Assembly: GCA_021414005.1 (NCBI GenBank)
Contig: JAIOPH010000034.1
Span: 62,001-126,000, forward strand
From: Chthoniobacter sp.
Lineage (GTDB): Bacteria; Verrucomicrobiota; Verrucomicrobiia; Chthoniobacterales; Chthoniobacteraceae
Reading direction: 5' to 3'
DNA: 64,000 bases
In this document: positions 18,640 to 26,411 of the stretch, one piece after another
Layout of the letters: every line of letters begins with the position of its first letter
How positions within the stretch are numbered: position 1 is the stretch's first letter
Notes under the pieces: generated by a model
Told to the model about the DNA's origin: nothing
The model's database searches: none
Seen by the model: the letters and a program-made list of their open reading frames with translations, nothing else
Program-made: the position numbers and the translations under genes

Positions 18640-20160
18640 CTAAACGCCCCACGGACGCAGGCCGTCGGCGCTCTGCGGTGGCTTGCCCGCATTTTCCTGC
18701 ACCGCAGAGACGCCGCCGTCTTTCAACTGCCGGAGGATGGGCTGGGGACAGATGCCGAAGACGAAGACGGCGAGGGTGAGGGCGCCGATGGCGGTGCGGG
18801 TGAGCGGGGCGATCGTGATGGGGGTGGTGTCGCCGGGCTCCTGCCAATACATGGCGGCGACGATGCGCAGGTAGTAGTAGAAGCCGGCGGCGACGGTGAG
18901 GATGCCGATGCCGACGAGCCAGAATTTGCCGGCCTGGACGGCGGCGGCGAAGACGAGGAGTTTTCCGTAGAATCCGGCGGTGAACGGCACGCCGGCCAGC
19001 GAGAGCATGGCGGTGAGCATGGCAAAGGCGAGGAAGGGGGAGCGTTTGGCGAGGCCGTTGAAGTGCAGGATGTCGTCGCCGCGGCTGTGGCGGGCGACGA
19101 CGATGAGGACGAGGAAGCTGAGGAGGGTCATCAGCAGGTAGCCGGCGAGGTAGAAGGCGACGGCGACGCCCGCGCTGCCGAAGGTGGCTTTGGTGTCGCT
19201 GACGCTGGCGACGGCGACGAGGAGGTAGCCGGCGTGACCGATGCTGGAGTAGGCGAGGAGGCGTTTGAAGTTGTCCTGCGGGAGGGCGGCGAGGTTGCCG
19301 TAGAGCATGGTGAGCGCGGCCATGAGGGCGAGGACGGCGAGCACTTTCACCCCGACTCCGGGCACGCCGAGGAAGGGCTGGAGGACACGCAGGAGGACGA
19401 CGAAGCCGGCGGCCTTGGACCCGACGCTGAGGAAGGCGGTGATGGGCGTGGGCGCGCCTTGATAGACATCGGGCACCCAGAGCTGGAACGGGACGGCGGC
19501 GACTTTGAAGCCGAGCCCGGTGAGGAGGAGCATGAGGCCGAAGAGGAGCGGCGTGGTGGCGACGGCTTTGGTGGCAAGCGCGTGCTGGATGGCGGCGAGG
19601 TTGGTTTCGCCGGTGAGGCCGAAGATCCAGGTGATGCCATACACCAGGAAGCCGGTGCTGAGCGCGCCGAGGATGAGATACTTCACGCCGGCCTCGAGCG
19701 AGGCGGTGTGGCGACGCATGTAGGCGACGAGGATGTAGAAGCTGATGGTGACCAGCTCCAGCGAGACGAAGATGAGGAGGAAATCGACGGCGCTGGCCAT
19801 GAACATGAGGCCGGCGCAGGTGAAGACGGGCAGGCTGTAAAACTCGCCGAGCCCCGCGCCGGGGGTGACGCCGGGGAGATACTTCGCGAGGACGCTGCTG
19901 TATTCCAGCGACATGATGAGGACGACGATGGTGGTGAGCAGGGCGAGCACTTTGAAGAAGTGCGCGGTGGCATCGACGGCGTAGAAGGCGTTGCCGCTGG
20001 CGGGATCGACGAAGAAGGAGAAGCCGACGAGGGCGCTGAGGATGCCGATGGCCATCTTCGCGAGCCCGCGCTTGTCGTCGCTCCGGCTGAACGACTCGAC
20101 GAGCAGCATGAGGATGCCGAGGAGCAGGACGGTGATTTCGAGGGAAAGCGACGGGATCAT
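18640..20160 (-). CDS. nuoN: NADH-quinone oxidoreductase subunit N
   Basis: A 506-residue antiporter-like membrane subunit of complex I, last gene of the operon, 3 bp after nuoM. It is hydrophobic throughout with ~14 predicted helices. Family landmarks include LAYMRRHTASLEAGVKYLILGA, LMLLLTGLGFKVAAVPFQLWVPDVYQGAPTP (the proton-channel helix with the conserved Lys-Pro-Trp region) and LLAYSSIGHAGYLL. It starts with the usual short N-terminus MIPSLSLEITVLLLGILMLL. The C-terminus ends about 90 bp before the thermonuclease gene. Confidence 0.96.
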   Translation of the reverse strand: MIPSLSLEITVLLLGILMLLVESFSRSDDKRGLAKMAIGILSALVGFSFFVDPASGNAFYAVDATAHFFKVLALLTTIVVLIMSLEYSSVLAKYLPGVTPGAGLGEFYSLPVFTCAGLMFMASAVDFLLIFVSLELVTISFYILVAYMRRHTASLEAGVKYLILGALSTGFLVYGITWIFGLTGETNLAAIQHALATKAVATTPLLFGLMLLLTGLGFKVAAVPFQLWVPDVYQGAPTPITAFLSVGSKAAGFVVLLRVLQPFLGVPGVGVKVLAVLALMAALTMLYGNLAALPQDNFKRLLAYSSIGHAGYLLVAVASVSDTKATFGSAGVAVAFYLAGYLLMTLLSFLVLIVVARHSRGDDILHFNGLAKRSPFLAFAMLTAMLSLAGVPFTAGFYGKLLVFAAAVQAGKFWLVGIGILTVAAGFYYYLRIVAAMYWQEPGDTTPITIAPLTRTAIGALTLAVFVFGICPQPILRQLKDGGVSAVQENAGKPPQSADGLRPWGV

Positions 20161-20163
20161 GCT

Positions 20164-21633
20164 CTATTTCGGAAGGACCGCGTCGAAGGTGGGCTGGACG
20201 AGGCTGAGGAATTTGCCGGGCGCGAAACCGGCGATGAGCAGCACGGCGAGGAGCAGGACGACGGGCCAGCGCAGGGCTTTGAACGGATCGGGCCAAGCGG
20301 CAGCCTCTTTGCCCGGCTCGCCCATGAAGATGGCGCGGTAGGCGCGCAGCATATAGACGGCGGAGATGACCACGCCCCAGAGCGCGAAGATGACGGCGAG
20401 GTGGAAGTGCTTGGCATCGAGTCCAAGGGCGGGCTTGTAGGCGCCGAAGAAGACGGTCATCTCGCTGGCGAAGTTGGCGAAGCCGGGCAGGCCGATGGAC
20501 GCGAAGGCGGCGAGGCCGAAGGCGAAGGCGAGCGCGGGCATGGGCTTGGCGAGTCCGCCAAAGGAGTCGAGCGCGAGCTGCGGCCGGCTTTCCCGCAGCA
20601 TGCCGGCCATGGCGAAGAGCGCGGCGATGGACAGGCCGTGCGCGAACATGAGGAGCGCCGCACCGCTGAGGCCGATGGTGTTCATCGCGGCGACGCCGAG
20701 GAAGATGTAGCCCATGTGCATCACGCTCGAATAGCCGAGCATGAGGTCGAGTTTCTTCTGCGCGATGGTGGCGAGGCCGACGTAGATGATGTTCCCGACG
20801 AGCAGGATGAGGAGCAGGTTTGCCCAATGTTTCGCGCCCTCGGGCAGGAGCGGAATGGCGACGCGCATCAGACCGTAGAGGCCGAACTTTTTCAGCACAC
20901 CGGCGTGGAGCATCGCCGCCGGCGTGGGCGCGGAGGCGTAGGCTTGCGGTGCCCAGGAGTGGAACGGGAACAGGGAAATCAGGATGCCGAACCCGATGAG
21001 CAGAAAGATATACGGACGGCTTTGCGCAGCAGCGGGGATGGCTCCGCTGGTCGCGAGTTTCTGGAGGTCGATGAGGTTGAAAGTGCGCAGCGCTTCCGGC
21101 ACGGCGAGGTAGAGATCGAGCAGACCGATGAGCAGGATGAAGCTGCCGAGTCCGAGGTAGATCGTGATTTTCCACGCCGCCGTGTGCCGCTCCCCGCTGC
21201 CCCACAGGCCGATGAGCAGGAAGGTCGGGATGAGCGCGAGTTCGTGGAAGGCGTAGAGGAAGAAGAGATCGACCGACGCAAACGCGCCCGCGGCTCCGGC
21301 GGTGATGAAGAGCAGGCACGCGTAGTAAAGCGGCTCGCGCTTTTCGATCTTCGGCGTGACCCAGATCGCGGCGAGCGTGACGATGCCGGTGAGCAGCAGC
21401 ATGAGCACGCTGAGGCCGTCCGCGCCGACGAAGTAGTTTAGGTTCCACTCCGGTGCGATGGGCGTGGAGGAGAGAAACTGAAAGCCAGCCTTCGCTTTGT
21501 CGTAGGAGAGGAAAGCAAAGAGGGTGAGCAGGAACTCCGCGGCCGCCGCCCCAAGCGCGGTCTTGCGCGCCGGCGCACCGAGCAGGATGCCGAGCGCGGC
21601 AAGCAGTGGGATGAAAATGATGAGGCTAAGCAC
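20164..21633 (-). CDS. nuoM: NADH-quinone oxidoreductase subunit M
   Basis: A 489-residue antiporter-like subunit of the membrane arm. It contains the signature LYAFHELALIPTFLLIGLWG (essential Glu in the helix with HELAL), the SLFPFHSWAPQAYASAPTP channel motif and LMLGYSSVMHMGYIFLG. The operon order L-M-N is the canonical one; nuoL ends 18 bp upstream. Length is typical (E. coli 509). Confidence 0.96.
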   Translation of the reverse strand: MLSLIIFIPLLAALGILLGAPARKTALGAAAAEFLLTLFAFLSYDKAKAGFQFLSSTPIAPEWNLNYFVGADGLSVLMLLLTGIVTLAAIWVTPKIEKREPLYYACLLFITAGAAGAFASVDLFFLYAFHELALIPTFLLIGLWGSGERHTAAWKITIYLGLGSFILLIGLLDLYLAVPEALRTFNLIDLQKLATSGAIPAAAQSRPYIFLLIGFGILISLFPFHSWAPQAYASAPTPAAMLHAGVLKKFGLYGLMRVAIPLLPEGAKHWANLLLILLVGNIIYVGLATIAQKKLDLMLGYSSVMHMGYIFLGVAAMNTIGLSGAALLMFAHGLSIAALFAMAGMLRESRPQLALDSFGGLAKPMPALAFAFGLAAFASIGLPGFANFASEMTVFFGAYKPALGLDAKHFHLAVIFALWGVVISAVYMLRAYRAIFMGEPGKEAAAWPDPFKALRWPVVLLLAVLLIAGFAPGKFLSLVQPTFDAVLPK

Positions 21634-21651
21634 GGGCAGAAAAATTGAGGT

Positions 21652-23478
21652 CTAGGCGAAGACGAGGAAGTAGATCAGCCCGACGACTCCGAGGCCGAAG
21701 AGGAAGGCGTAGGCTTGGAGGTTGCCGATCTGGAGGAAGCGCAGGACGAAGCCGGTGCCCCACGCCGCGCCGCTCAGGCCGCGGACGAAGAGGCCATCGA
21801 GGATCCATTTGTCGAACCAGCCGGACATCGTGGCGAGCAGGTCCTGCGTGCCGGCGATGAGCGCGGCGTAGAGTTCGTCGATGTAGAATTTGTTCTTAAA
21901 CAGCGGGATGAGGATCGGGTCTTTCGCCTGCCCTTTGTAAAGAACCCAGCCGCCCGCCGTGCCGATGACGAACGCGCCGATGGCCAGCGCCATGACCGCG
22001 CCGACGCCTTCGCCATGGTGGATCTTGTGGACGTTTTCCCAGAGATGCTCGCCGAGCGCGCGCTCGCCGATGACGCTGTAACCGGCCACGACCGAGAGCA
22101 CGGCGAGAATGATCAGCGGCAGGGTCATCGCGGCCGGGCCGTCGTGCCCGTGCTTCGCGGCGTCGCTGCGCGGCTGGCCGAGGAAGACGACCACGAACAG
22201 GCGCGTCATGTAAAACGCGGTGAGGAACGCGGTGAGCAGCGCGAGCAGGAACACGAGTTTGTTCGTCTGCCAGGCCGCGGCGAGGATCGCGTCTTTCGAG
22301 AAGAAGCCGCTGAGCAGCGGCGCGCCGATGAGCGCGAGGTAGCCGGCGGTAAACGAGCGGAAGGTCCACTTCATCTTCGCGCTGAGGCCGCCCATTTTCC
22401 AAATATCCTGCTCGTGGTGCAGCGCGTGGATGATCGCGCCCGCGCCGAGGAAGAGCAGCGCTTTGAAAAAGGCGTGGGTGAAAAGGTGGAACATCGCCGG
22501 GCCGGGCGCGGCGAGGCCGATGGCCATGACCATGTAGCCGAGCTGCGAAAGCGTGGAGTAGGCGAGGATGCGCTTGATGTCGTCCTGCTGCGTGGCCATG
22601 AGCGCGGCAAGCACGGCGGTGCCAATGCCGACCCACATGATGACGGCCTGCGCGTTGGGGCTCGGCGCGATGAGGAAGGAGATGCGCGCGAGCATAAAGA
22701 CGCCGGCGGCGACCATCGTGGCGGCGTGGATGAGCGCGGAGACGGGCGTGGGGCCTTCCATGGCGTCCGGCAGCCAGACGTGGAGCGGGACTTGCGCGGA
22801 CTTGCCGATAGCGCCGCAAAAAATGAGCAGGACGGCGATGGTGAGGTAAGTCGGGTCGGCGGTGATGAGGCGGAGGTTGTGCTCGATGTCGCGGAACACG
22901 ACGGAGCCGACGCTGCTCCAGACCATAAGGATGCCGAGCATGAAGCCGAAGTCGCCGATGCGGTTCGTGAGGAAGGCTTTGTTCGCCGCCGCCGCCGCGG
23001 TGTCGCGCGTGTGCCAGTGGCCGATGAGCAGATACGAACTGACGCCGACGAGTTCCCAGAAGATGAACATCATCGCGAAGTTGTTCGCGAGGACGATGCC
23101 GAGCATCGAGAACATGAACAGCGACAGGTTGCCAAAGAACCGCGCCTCGCTCTCGTCGCCCTTCATGTAAACGAGCGAGTAGATGTGAACCAGCGCGCCG
23201 ACGCCGGTGACGACGAGGAGCATGATCTTGCTCAGCGCATCGACCGTGACGCCGATCGGCACGTGAAAATCAGGCAGCTCGATCCACGGGATTTCGTTCG
23301 CTTTCACCGTATCCGGGCCAAAGAAAACGAAGACGCTGGCGAGCAGCGAAACGCAAACGGCACCAACGGAAATCGTGGCGCTCAGTTCGCGCGACCGGCG
23401 CAGGAAAAGCTGAATGAGCACCGCGCTGACGAGCGGCGCGAGAAGGATGAACCAGGGAAAGTAGGCGTGGGATTCCAT
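21652..23478 (-). CDS. nuoL: NADH-quinone oxidoreductase subunit L
   Basis: A 608-residue subunit, the distal proton-pumping antiporter of complex I with the long lateral helix. Landmarks: FWELVGVSSYLLIGHWH (conserved Glu), SAQVPLHVWLPDAMEGPTPVSALIHAATMV, RILAYSTLSQLGYMVMAIG and a C-terminal amphipathic helix region ending in FGLGVVGLIYFLVFA. A short gene for a membrane protein lies immediately upstream, its stop 6 bp before this ATG. Confidence 0.97.
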   Translation of the reverse strand: MESHAYFPWFILLAPLVSAVLIQLFLRRSRELSATISVGAVCVSLLASVFVFFGPDTVKANEIPWIELPDFHVPIGVTVDALSKIMLLVVTGVGALVHIYSLVYMKGDESEARFFGNLSLFMFSMLGIVLANNFAMMFIFWELVGVSSYLLIGHWHTRDTAAAAANKAFLTNRIGDFGFMLGILMVWSSVGSVVFRDIEHNLRLITADPTYLTIAVLLIFCGAIGKSAQVPLHVWLPDAMEGPTPVSALIHAATMVAAGVFMLARISFLIAPSPNAQAVIMWVGIGTAVLAALMATQQDDIKRILAYSTLSQLGYMVMAIGLAAPGPAMFHLFTHAFFKALLFLGAGAIIHALHHEQDIWKMGGLSAKMKWTFRSFTAGYLALIGAPLLSGFFSKDAILAAAWQTNKLVFLLALLTAFLTAFYMTRLFVVVFLGQPRSDAAKHGHDGPAAMTLPLIILAVLSVVAGYSVIGERALGEHLWENVHKIHHGEGVGAVMALAIGAFVIGTAGGWVLYKGQAKDPILIPLFKNKFYIDELYAALIAGTQDLLATMSGWFDKWILDGLFVRGLSGAAWGTGFVLRFLQIGNLQAYAFLFGLGVVGLIYFLVFA

Positions 23479-23484
23479 TAGTTT

Positions 23485-23664
23485 CTAAGCGCTCTGGAAA
23501 CGAAAGAGGGCAATTCCCAACACGGCGAAGAGCAAAGAGATGGCTCCAACAATCCGAAACCCCTTGGCCCTTCGCTGGTCGCGAACAGCCAGCGCGAACA
23601 GTATGAAACCGCCGCCAATAACAACAAAGAGGTCACGAACATTTTGTTGAGCGAGAAAGTGCAC
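23485..23664 (-). CDS. Predicted two-helix membrane protein inserted between nuoK and nuoL
   Basis: A GTG-initiated frame of 59 codons fits exactly into the nuoK-nuoL gap: 2 nt after the nuoK stop and 6 nt before the nuoL start. The product has two clear hydrophobic segments, VVIGGGFILFALAV (about 14-27) and IVGAISLLFAVLGIALF (about 38-54), separated by a basic loop (RDQRRAKGFR), which predicts a helical hairpin with the loop on the cytoplasmic side. Third-position GC is lower than in its neighbours, which lowers confidence. An overlapping frame (GTG at 23666, 62 codons) gives a Ser/Cys-rich tail that runs into nuoL and looks less like a protein. I know of no named family; an accessory or assembly role in complex I is inference. 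Confidence 0.55.
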   Translation of the reverse strand: MHFLAQQNVRDLFVVIGGGFILFALAVRDQRRAKGFRIVGAISLLFAVLGIALFRFQSA

Positions 23665-23666
23665 AC

Positions 23667-23987
23667 TTAGAATTTCAGCGAGTTGATGTCCTCGACGTGC
23701 GTGGTCTGCCGCGCGCGGAAGAGGGCGACGATGATCGCGAGGCCCACCGCGACCTCGGCGGCGGCGACGGTGATGATGAAGAAGACGAGAACCTGCGCGT
23801 TGTAGTTCGGCAGGCCGTTCACGAGGTTGAAGCGGGAAAAGGCGACGAGAGAGAGGTTGGCGGCGTTGAGCATCAGCTCAAGGCACATGAAAATGATGAT
23901 GATGTTCCGCCGGAGCATCACGCCCGCGAAGCCGATGGCGAAGAGCAGGCCGCTAACGAAAAGATAGTGGTTGAGGGTGAGCGTCAT
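23667..23987 (-). CDS. nuoK: NADH-quinone oxidoreductase subunit K
   Basis: A 106-residue, three-helix membrane subunit (MrpC-like). The sequence LFAIGFAGVMLRRNIIIIFMCLELMLNAANL contains the two conserved Glu-bearing helices, the second being ITVAAAEVAVGLAIIV. Length is typical (E. coli 100). It overlaps nuoJ by 4 nt (ATGA), indicating coupled translation. Confidence 0.96.
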   Translation of the reverse strand: MTLTLNHYLFVSGLLFAIGFAGVMLRRNIIIIFMCLELMLNAANLSLVAFSRFNLVNGLPNYNAQVLVFFIITVAAAEVAVGLAIIVALFRARQTTHVEDINSLKF

Positions 23988-24487
23988 TTGAGTTCGCGCT
24001 TGGAGAGGACAACGACGCCGATGGTGGCGACGAGGATGAGGACGCCGATGACTTGGAAAGGCAGGTTGTGCGTGGAGAAGAGCGTGTTGCCGACGTTGCG
24101 GACGTCATCCACGTGTTTCTCGGCGAGCGGGGCGAACGCGGTCTTTCCCAGCTCGAATTTTTGCAGGACGAACCAAAGCTGAGCGATGAACGCAACGGTC
24201 ACCAAGCCGCCGGCCGCGTAGGCTGGGACGTTGATCTTCCGTCGCTCCTCGGCCTGAATGTTCAGCAGCATGATGATGAAGAGGAAGAGCACCATCACCG
24301 CGCCGGCATAGACCAGCACTTGGATGACGGCGATGAAGTAGGCATCGAGCCCGACGAAAAGCGCGGCAAGCCCGAGGAAGGAAACAACGAGGCTGAGCGC
24401 GCTCGCGACCGGGTTGCGGTTCGCGACCACGGCGACGGCGAAGACGAGTGTCATCGCGGCGAAGAGATAGAAGAGGATCGGGGACAT
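23984..24487 (-). CDS. nuoJ: NADH-quinone oxidoreductase subunit J
   Basis: A 167-residue, five-helix membrane subunit. It has the typical start ILFYLFAAMTLVFAVAVV and NRNPVASALSLVVSFLGLAALF, and the third-helix motif FIAVIQVLVYAGAVMVLFLFIIMLLN that carries the pi-bulge. Unusually for this compact operon, 214 bp separate its start from the nuoI stop; that gap is filled by a large palindromic repeat. Confidence 0.95.
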   Translation of the reverse strand: MSPILFYLFAAMTLVFAVAVVANRNPVASALSLVVSFLGLAALFVGLDAYFIAVIQVLVYAGAVMVLFLFIIMLLNIQAEERRKINVPAYAAGGLVTVAFIAQLWFVLQKFELGKTAFAPLAEKHVDDVRNVGNTLFSTHNLPFQVIGVLILVATIGVVVLSKRELK

Positions 24488-24508
24488 CGCGGCTAAATGA
24501 AAACTGCG

Positions 24509-24689
24509 GTCATCCTGAGCGGAGCTTCGGCTTTGCGAAGCGCAGTCGAAGGACCTCGAACTTTTCGCGGGCGGAGGCGGCGGGACGGAAGCGCCTCTAC
24601 ACCCACCGCCTCCGCCCGCGGAATAGTTAGAGGTTCCTCGACTCCGCTCCTTCCCGCAAAGCCGGGAGCGGAACTGCGCTCAGAATGAC
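24509..24689. repeat. Large imperfect palindromic element between nuoI and nuoJ
   Basis: The left arm (24509-24583) begins GTCATCCTGAGCGGAG and the right arm (24605-24689), read on the other strand, begins GTCATTCTGAGCGCAG. Both arms continue through a GTCGAAGGAcCTC-like segment (right arm GTCGAGGAACCTC) and end in GCGGGCGGAGGCGG around a ~21-nt loop. The motif GTCATCCTGAGCG...GAAGGA is a dispersed repeat seen in many bacterial genomes. As RNA it would fold into a long hairpin inside the nuo transcript. No reading frame here looks coding. Confidence 0.8.
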
Positions 24690-24701
24690 AGATTAGGGAG
24701 A

Positions 24702-25232
24702 TCACTTCTTCGGATTCCATTTGTTCACGAGGCCAGTGAAGACGCCGCCGAGTTCGTAGAGCTTGGCTTTGTCGTGGACCATCTCCGCGCGGGTGATGCC
24801 CGTGATCGCGTAGTCTTTGCGCAGGAAGATCGCCTGCTCGGGGCAGACCTCTTCGCACAAGCCGCAGTAGATGCAGCGGATCATGTCGATCTCGAATTCC
24901 TTCGGCCGCTTCTCGACCTTGGCGAACTTGTTGTCTGCGGGGATTTCCTCCGGCTTGATGGTGATGGCGCGCGGCGGGCAGATGAACTCGCAAAGCTGGC
25001 AGGCGACGCAGCGCTCGCGGCCGTGCTCGTCGGTCACGAGCGTCGGCGCACCGCGGTAGTGGTCGGGCATCGACTTATCCCATTTCTCCTCGGGATACTG
25101 CATGACCACATGGGTCTCGCCTTTGATCATCCGCTTGAGGTGCTTAAAAGTGATCGCCATGCCGGCGACGATCGACGGCAGATAGATCTTCTCTTTCCAA
25201 GTCAGGTTCGGGCGTGGGACGACGTAGGCCAT
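24702..25232 (-). CDS. nuoI: NADH-quinone oxidoreductase subunit I (2x[4Fe-4S])
   Basis: A 176-residue peripheral subunit carrying clusters N6a and N6b, the electron wire to the quinone site. Two ferredoxin motifs are complete: CVACQLCEFICPPRAI and CIYCGLCEEVCPEQAI. The N-terminal amphipathic part includes GMAITFKHLKRMIKGETHVVMQYPEE, as expected for membrane-surface docking. It follows nuoH with a 6-bp gap. Confidence 0.96.
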   Translation of the reverse strand: MAYVVPRPNLTWKEKIYLPSIVAGMAITFKHLKRMIKGETHVVMQYPEEKWDKSMPDHYRGAPTLVTDEHGRERCVACQLCEFICPPRAITIKPEEIPADNKFAKVEKRPKEFEIDMIRCIYCGLCEEVCPEQAIFLRKDYAITGITRAEMVHDKAKLYELGGVFTGLVNKWNPKK

Positions 25233-25238
25233 GGCGCG

Positions 25239-26402
25239 TTACTTGGTGAAAGCGAGGATGCCGGCGGTGAGGAAGATGTTCACGAGGGCGATTTCGAAAA
25301 GGTAGAGCCAGCCGAGTTTCATGAGCTGGTCGTAGCGGAAACGGGGGAGCGTCCAGCGGATCCAGATGAAGACGAGGAGCAGCACGGCGACCTTCGCGAA
25401 GAAAGCGGTGATGTTCACGAGGCCCCAGATCCAGCTCGGGATGGCGTGGAGAAAATTGAGCCCGCCCTGGCCGGCGCCGTCGGGGATGAAAGGCAGGTGC
25501 CAACCGCCGAGGAAGAGCACGACGATGAGGGCGCTGCCGGCGATCATCGCGGTGTATTCGCCAAGGAAAAAGAGGGCGAATTTCATCGACGAATATTCGG
25601 TGTGATAACCGGCGACGAGTTCGGTCTCGGATTCGGGGAGATCGAACGGGAGGCGGTTCGTTTCCGCGAACATCGAGATGGTGAAGGTGATGAACGCGAT
25701 GATGATCGGCACCCAGAGCGCGATCTCGCGGAAGCTCAGGCCACCGTTGGTGAAAGGGGCGAGCAGCCAGCCTTCGCGGACTTGGTAATTGACGATCGAG
25801 CTTAGTCCGGTTGATCCGCAGACGAGCAGGACGGGCACGGCACTGAGGCCCATGCACAGCTCGTAGCTGATCATTTGCGATGTGCTGCGGATACCGCCGA
25901 GGAACGGATACTTGGAGTTCGACGACCAACCCGCGAGGACGATGCCGTAAACGCTCACGCTCGAAATCGCGAACATGAAGAGCAGCCCGACATTGATGTC
26001 TGCGACGACCATTTTCACCCCGAGAAACTCACTGCCAAATGGGATCGCCGCGAGCGTGACGATGGCGGGCATCATCGCGAGACACGGGGCGAGCCAGAAG
26101 TAGAGCTTGTTGACGTGGCCGGGGACGAAATCCTCTTTCAACAAGAACTTCACCGCGTCGGCGACGGGCTGACCGAGACCGCCGAGGAAGGGCGAGAAGT
26201 CTTTGGTGAAGCCGGGGATGAGCGAGGTCGGGAAGCCGGTGCGGTTCGGCCCGACGCGGTCCTGGATGAGCGCGCTGACGCGGCGCTCGGCATAGACCGT
26301 GTAGCTGACCATCGGCAGCACCACGAGGAAGATGAGAAAGATCGTCTTCGCCAGCGAGGTGAGGCTGAGGAACCAGAAATCGGAGGAGGTGAGGAAGTCC
26401 AT
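25239..26402 (-). CDS. nuoH: NADH-quinone oxidoreductase subunit H
   Basis: A 387-residue membrane subunit forming the quinone chamber. Family landmarks are YTVYAERRVSALIQDRVGPNR, PFLGGLGQPVADAVKFLLKED, FAETNRLPFDLPESETELVAGYHTEYSSMKFALFF and the final helices. It is longer than the E. coli protein (325) owing to extra sequence in the C-terminal third, including a loop around GGWHLPFIPDGAGQGGLNF. Nine bp after nuoG. Confidence 0.96.
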   Translation of the reverse strand: MDFLTSSDFWFLSLTSLAKTIFLIFLVVLPMVSYTVYAERRVSALIQDRVGPNRTGFPTSLIPGFTKDFSPFLGGLGQPVADAVKFLLKEDFVPGHVNKLYFWLAPCLAMMPAIVTLAAIPFGSEFLGVKMVVADINVGLLFMFAISSVSVYGIVLAGWSSNSKYPFLGGIRSTSQMISYELCMGLSAVPVLLVCGSTGLSSIVNYQVREGWLLAPFTNGGLSFREIALWVPIIIAFITFTISMFAETNRLPFDLPESETELVAGYHTEYSSMKFALFFLGEYTAMIAGSALIVVLFLGGWHLPFIPDGAGQGGLNFLHAIPSWIWGLVNITAFFAKVAVLLLVFIWIRWTLPRFRYDQLMKLGWLYLFEIALVNIFLTAGILAFTK

Positions 26403-26411
26403 CGACAGAAA

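Noticed and set aside
18370..21441. A 1023-codon open frame on the plus strand, rich in Gly/Asp/Glu
   Set aside because: It is exactly antisense to nuoM and nuoN; GC-rich codons for hydrophobic residues read backwards give acidic low-complexity sequence. No domain, and the nuo genes are certain.
18581..21448. A 955-codon Arg/His/Pro-rich frame on the minus strand
   Set aside because: Out-of-frame shadow of nuoM and nuoN caused by high GC; composition is not protein-like.
23478..23666. A 62-codon frame between nuoK and nuoL, GTG at 23666
   Set aside because: Its second half is Ser/Cys/Pro-rich and it runs to the nuoL start; the frame starting at 23664 gives two clean transmembrane segments instead.
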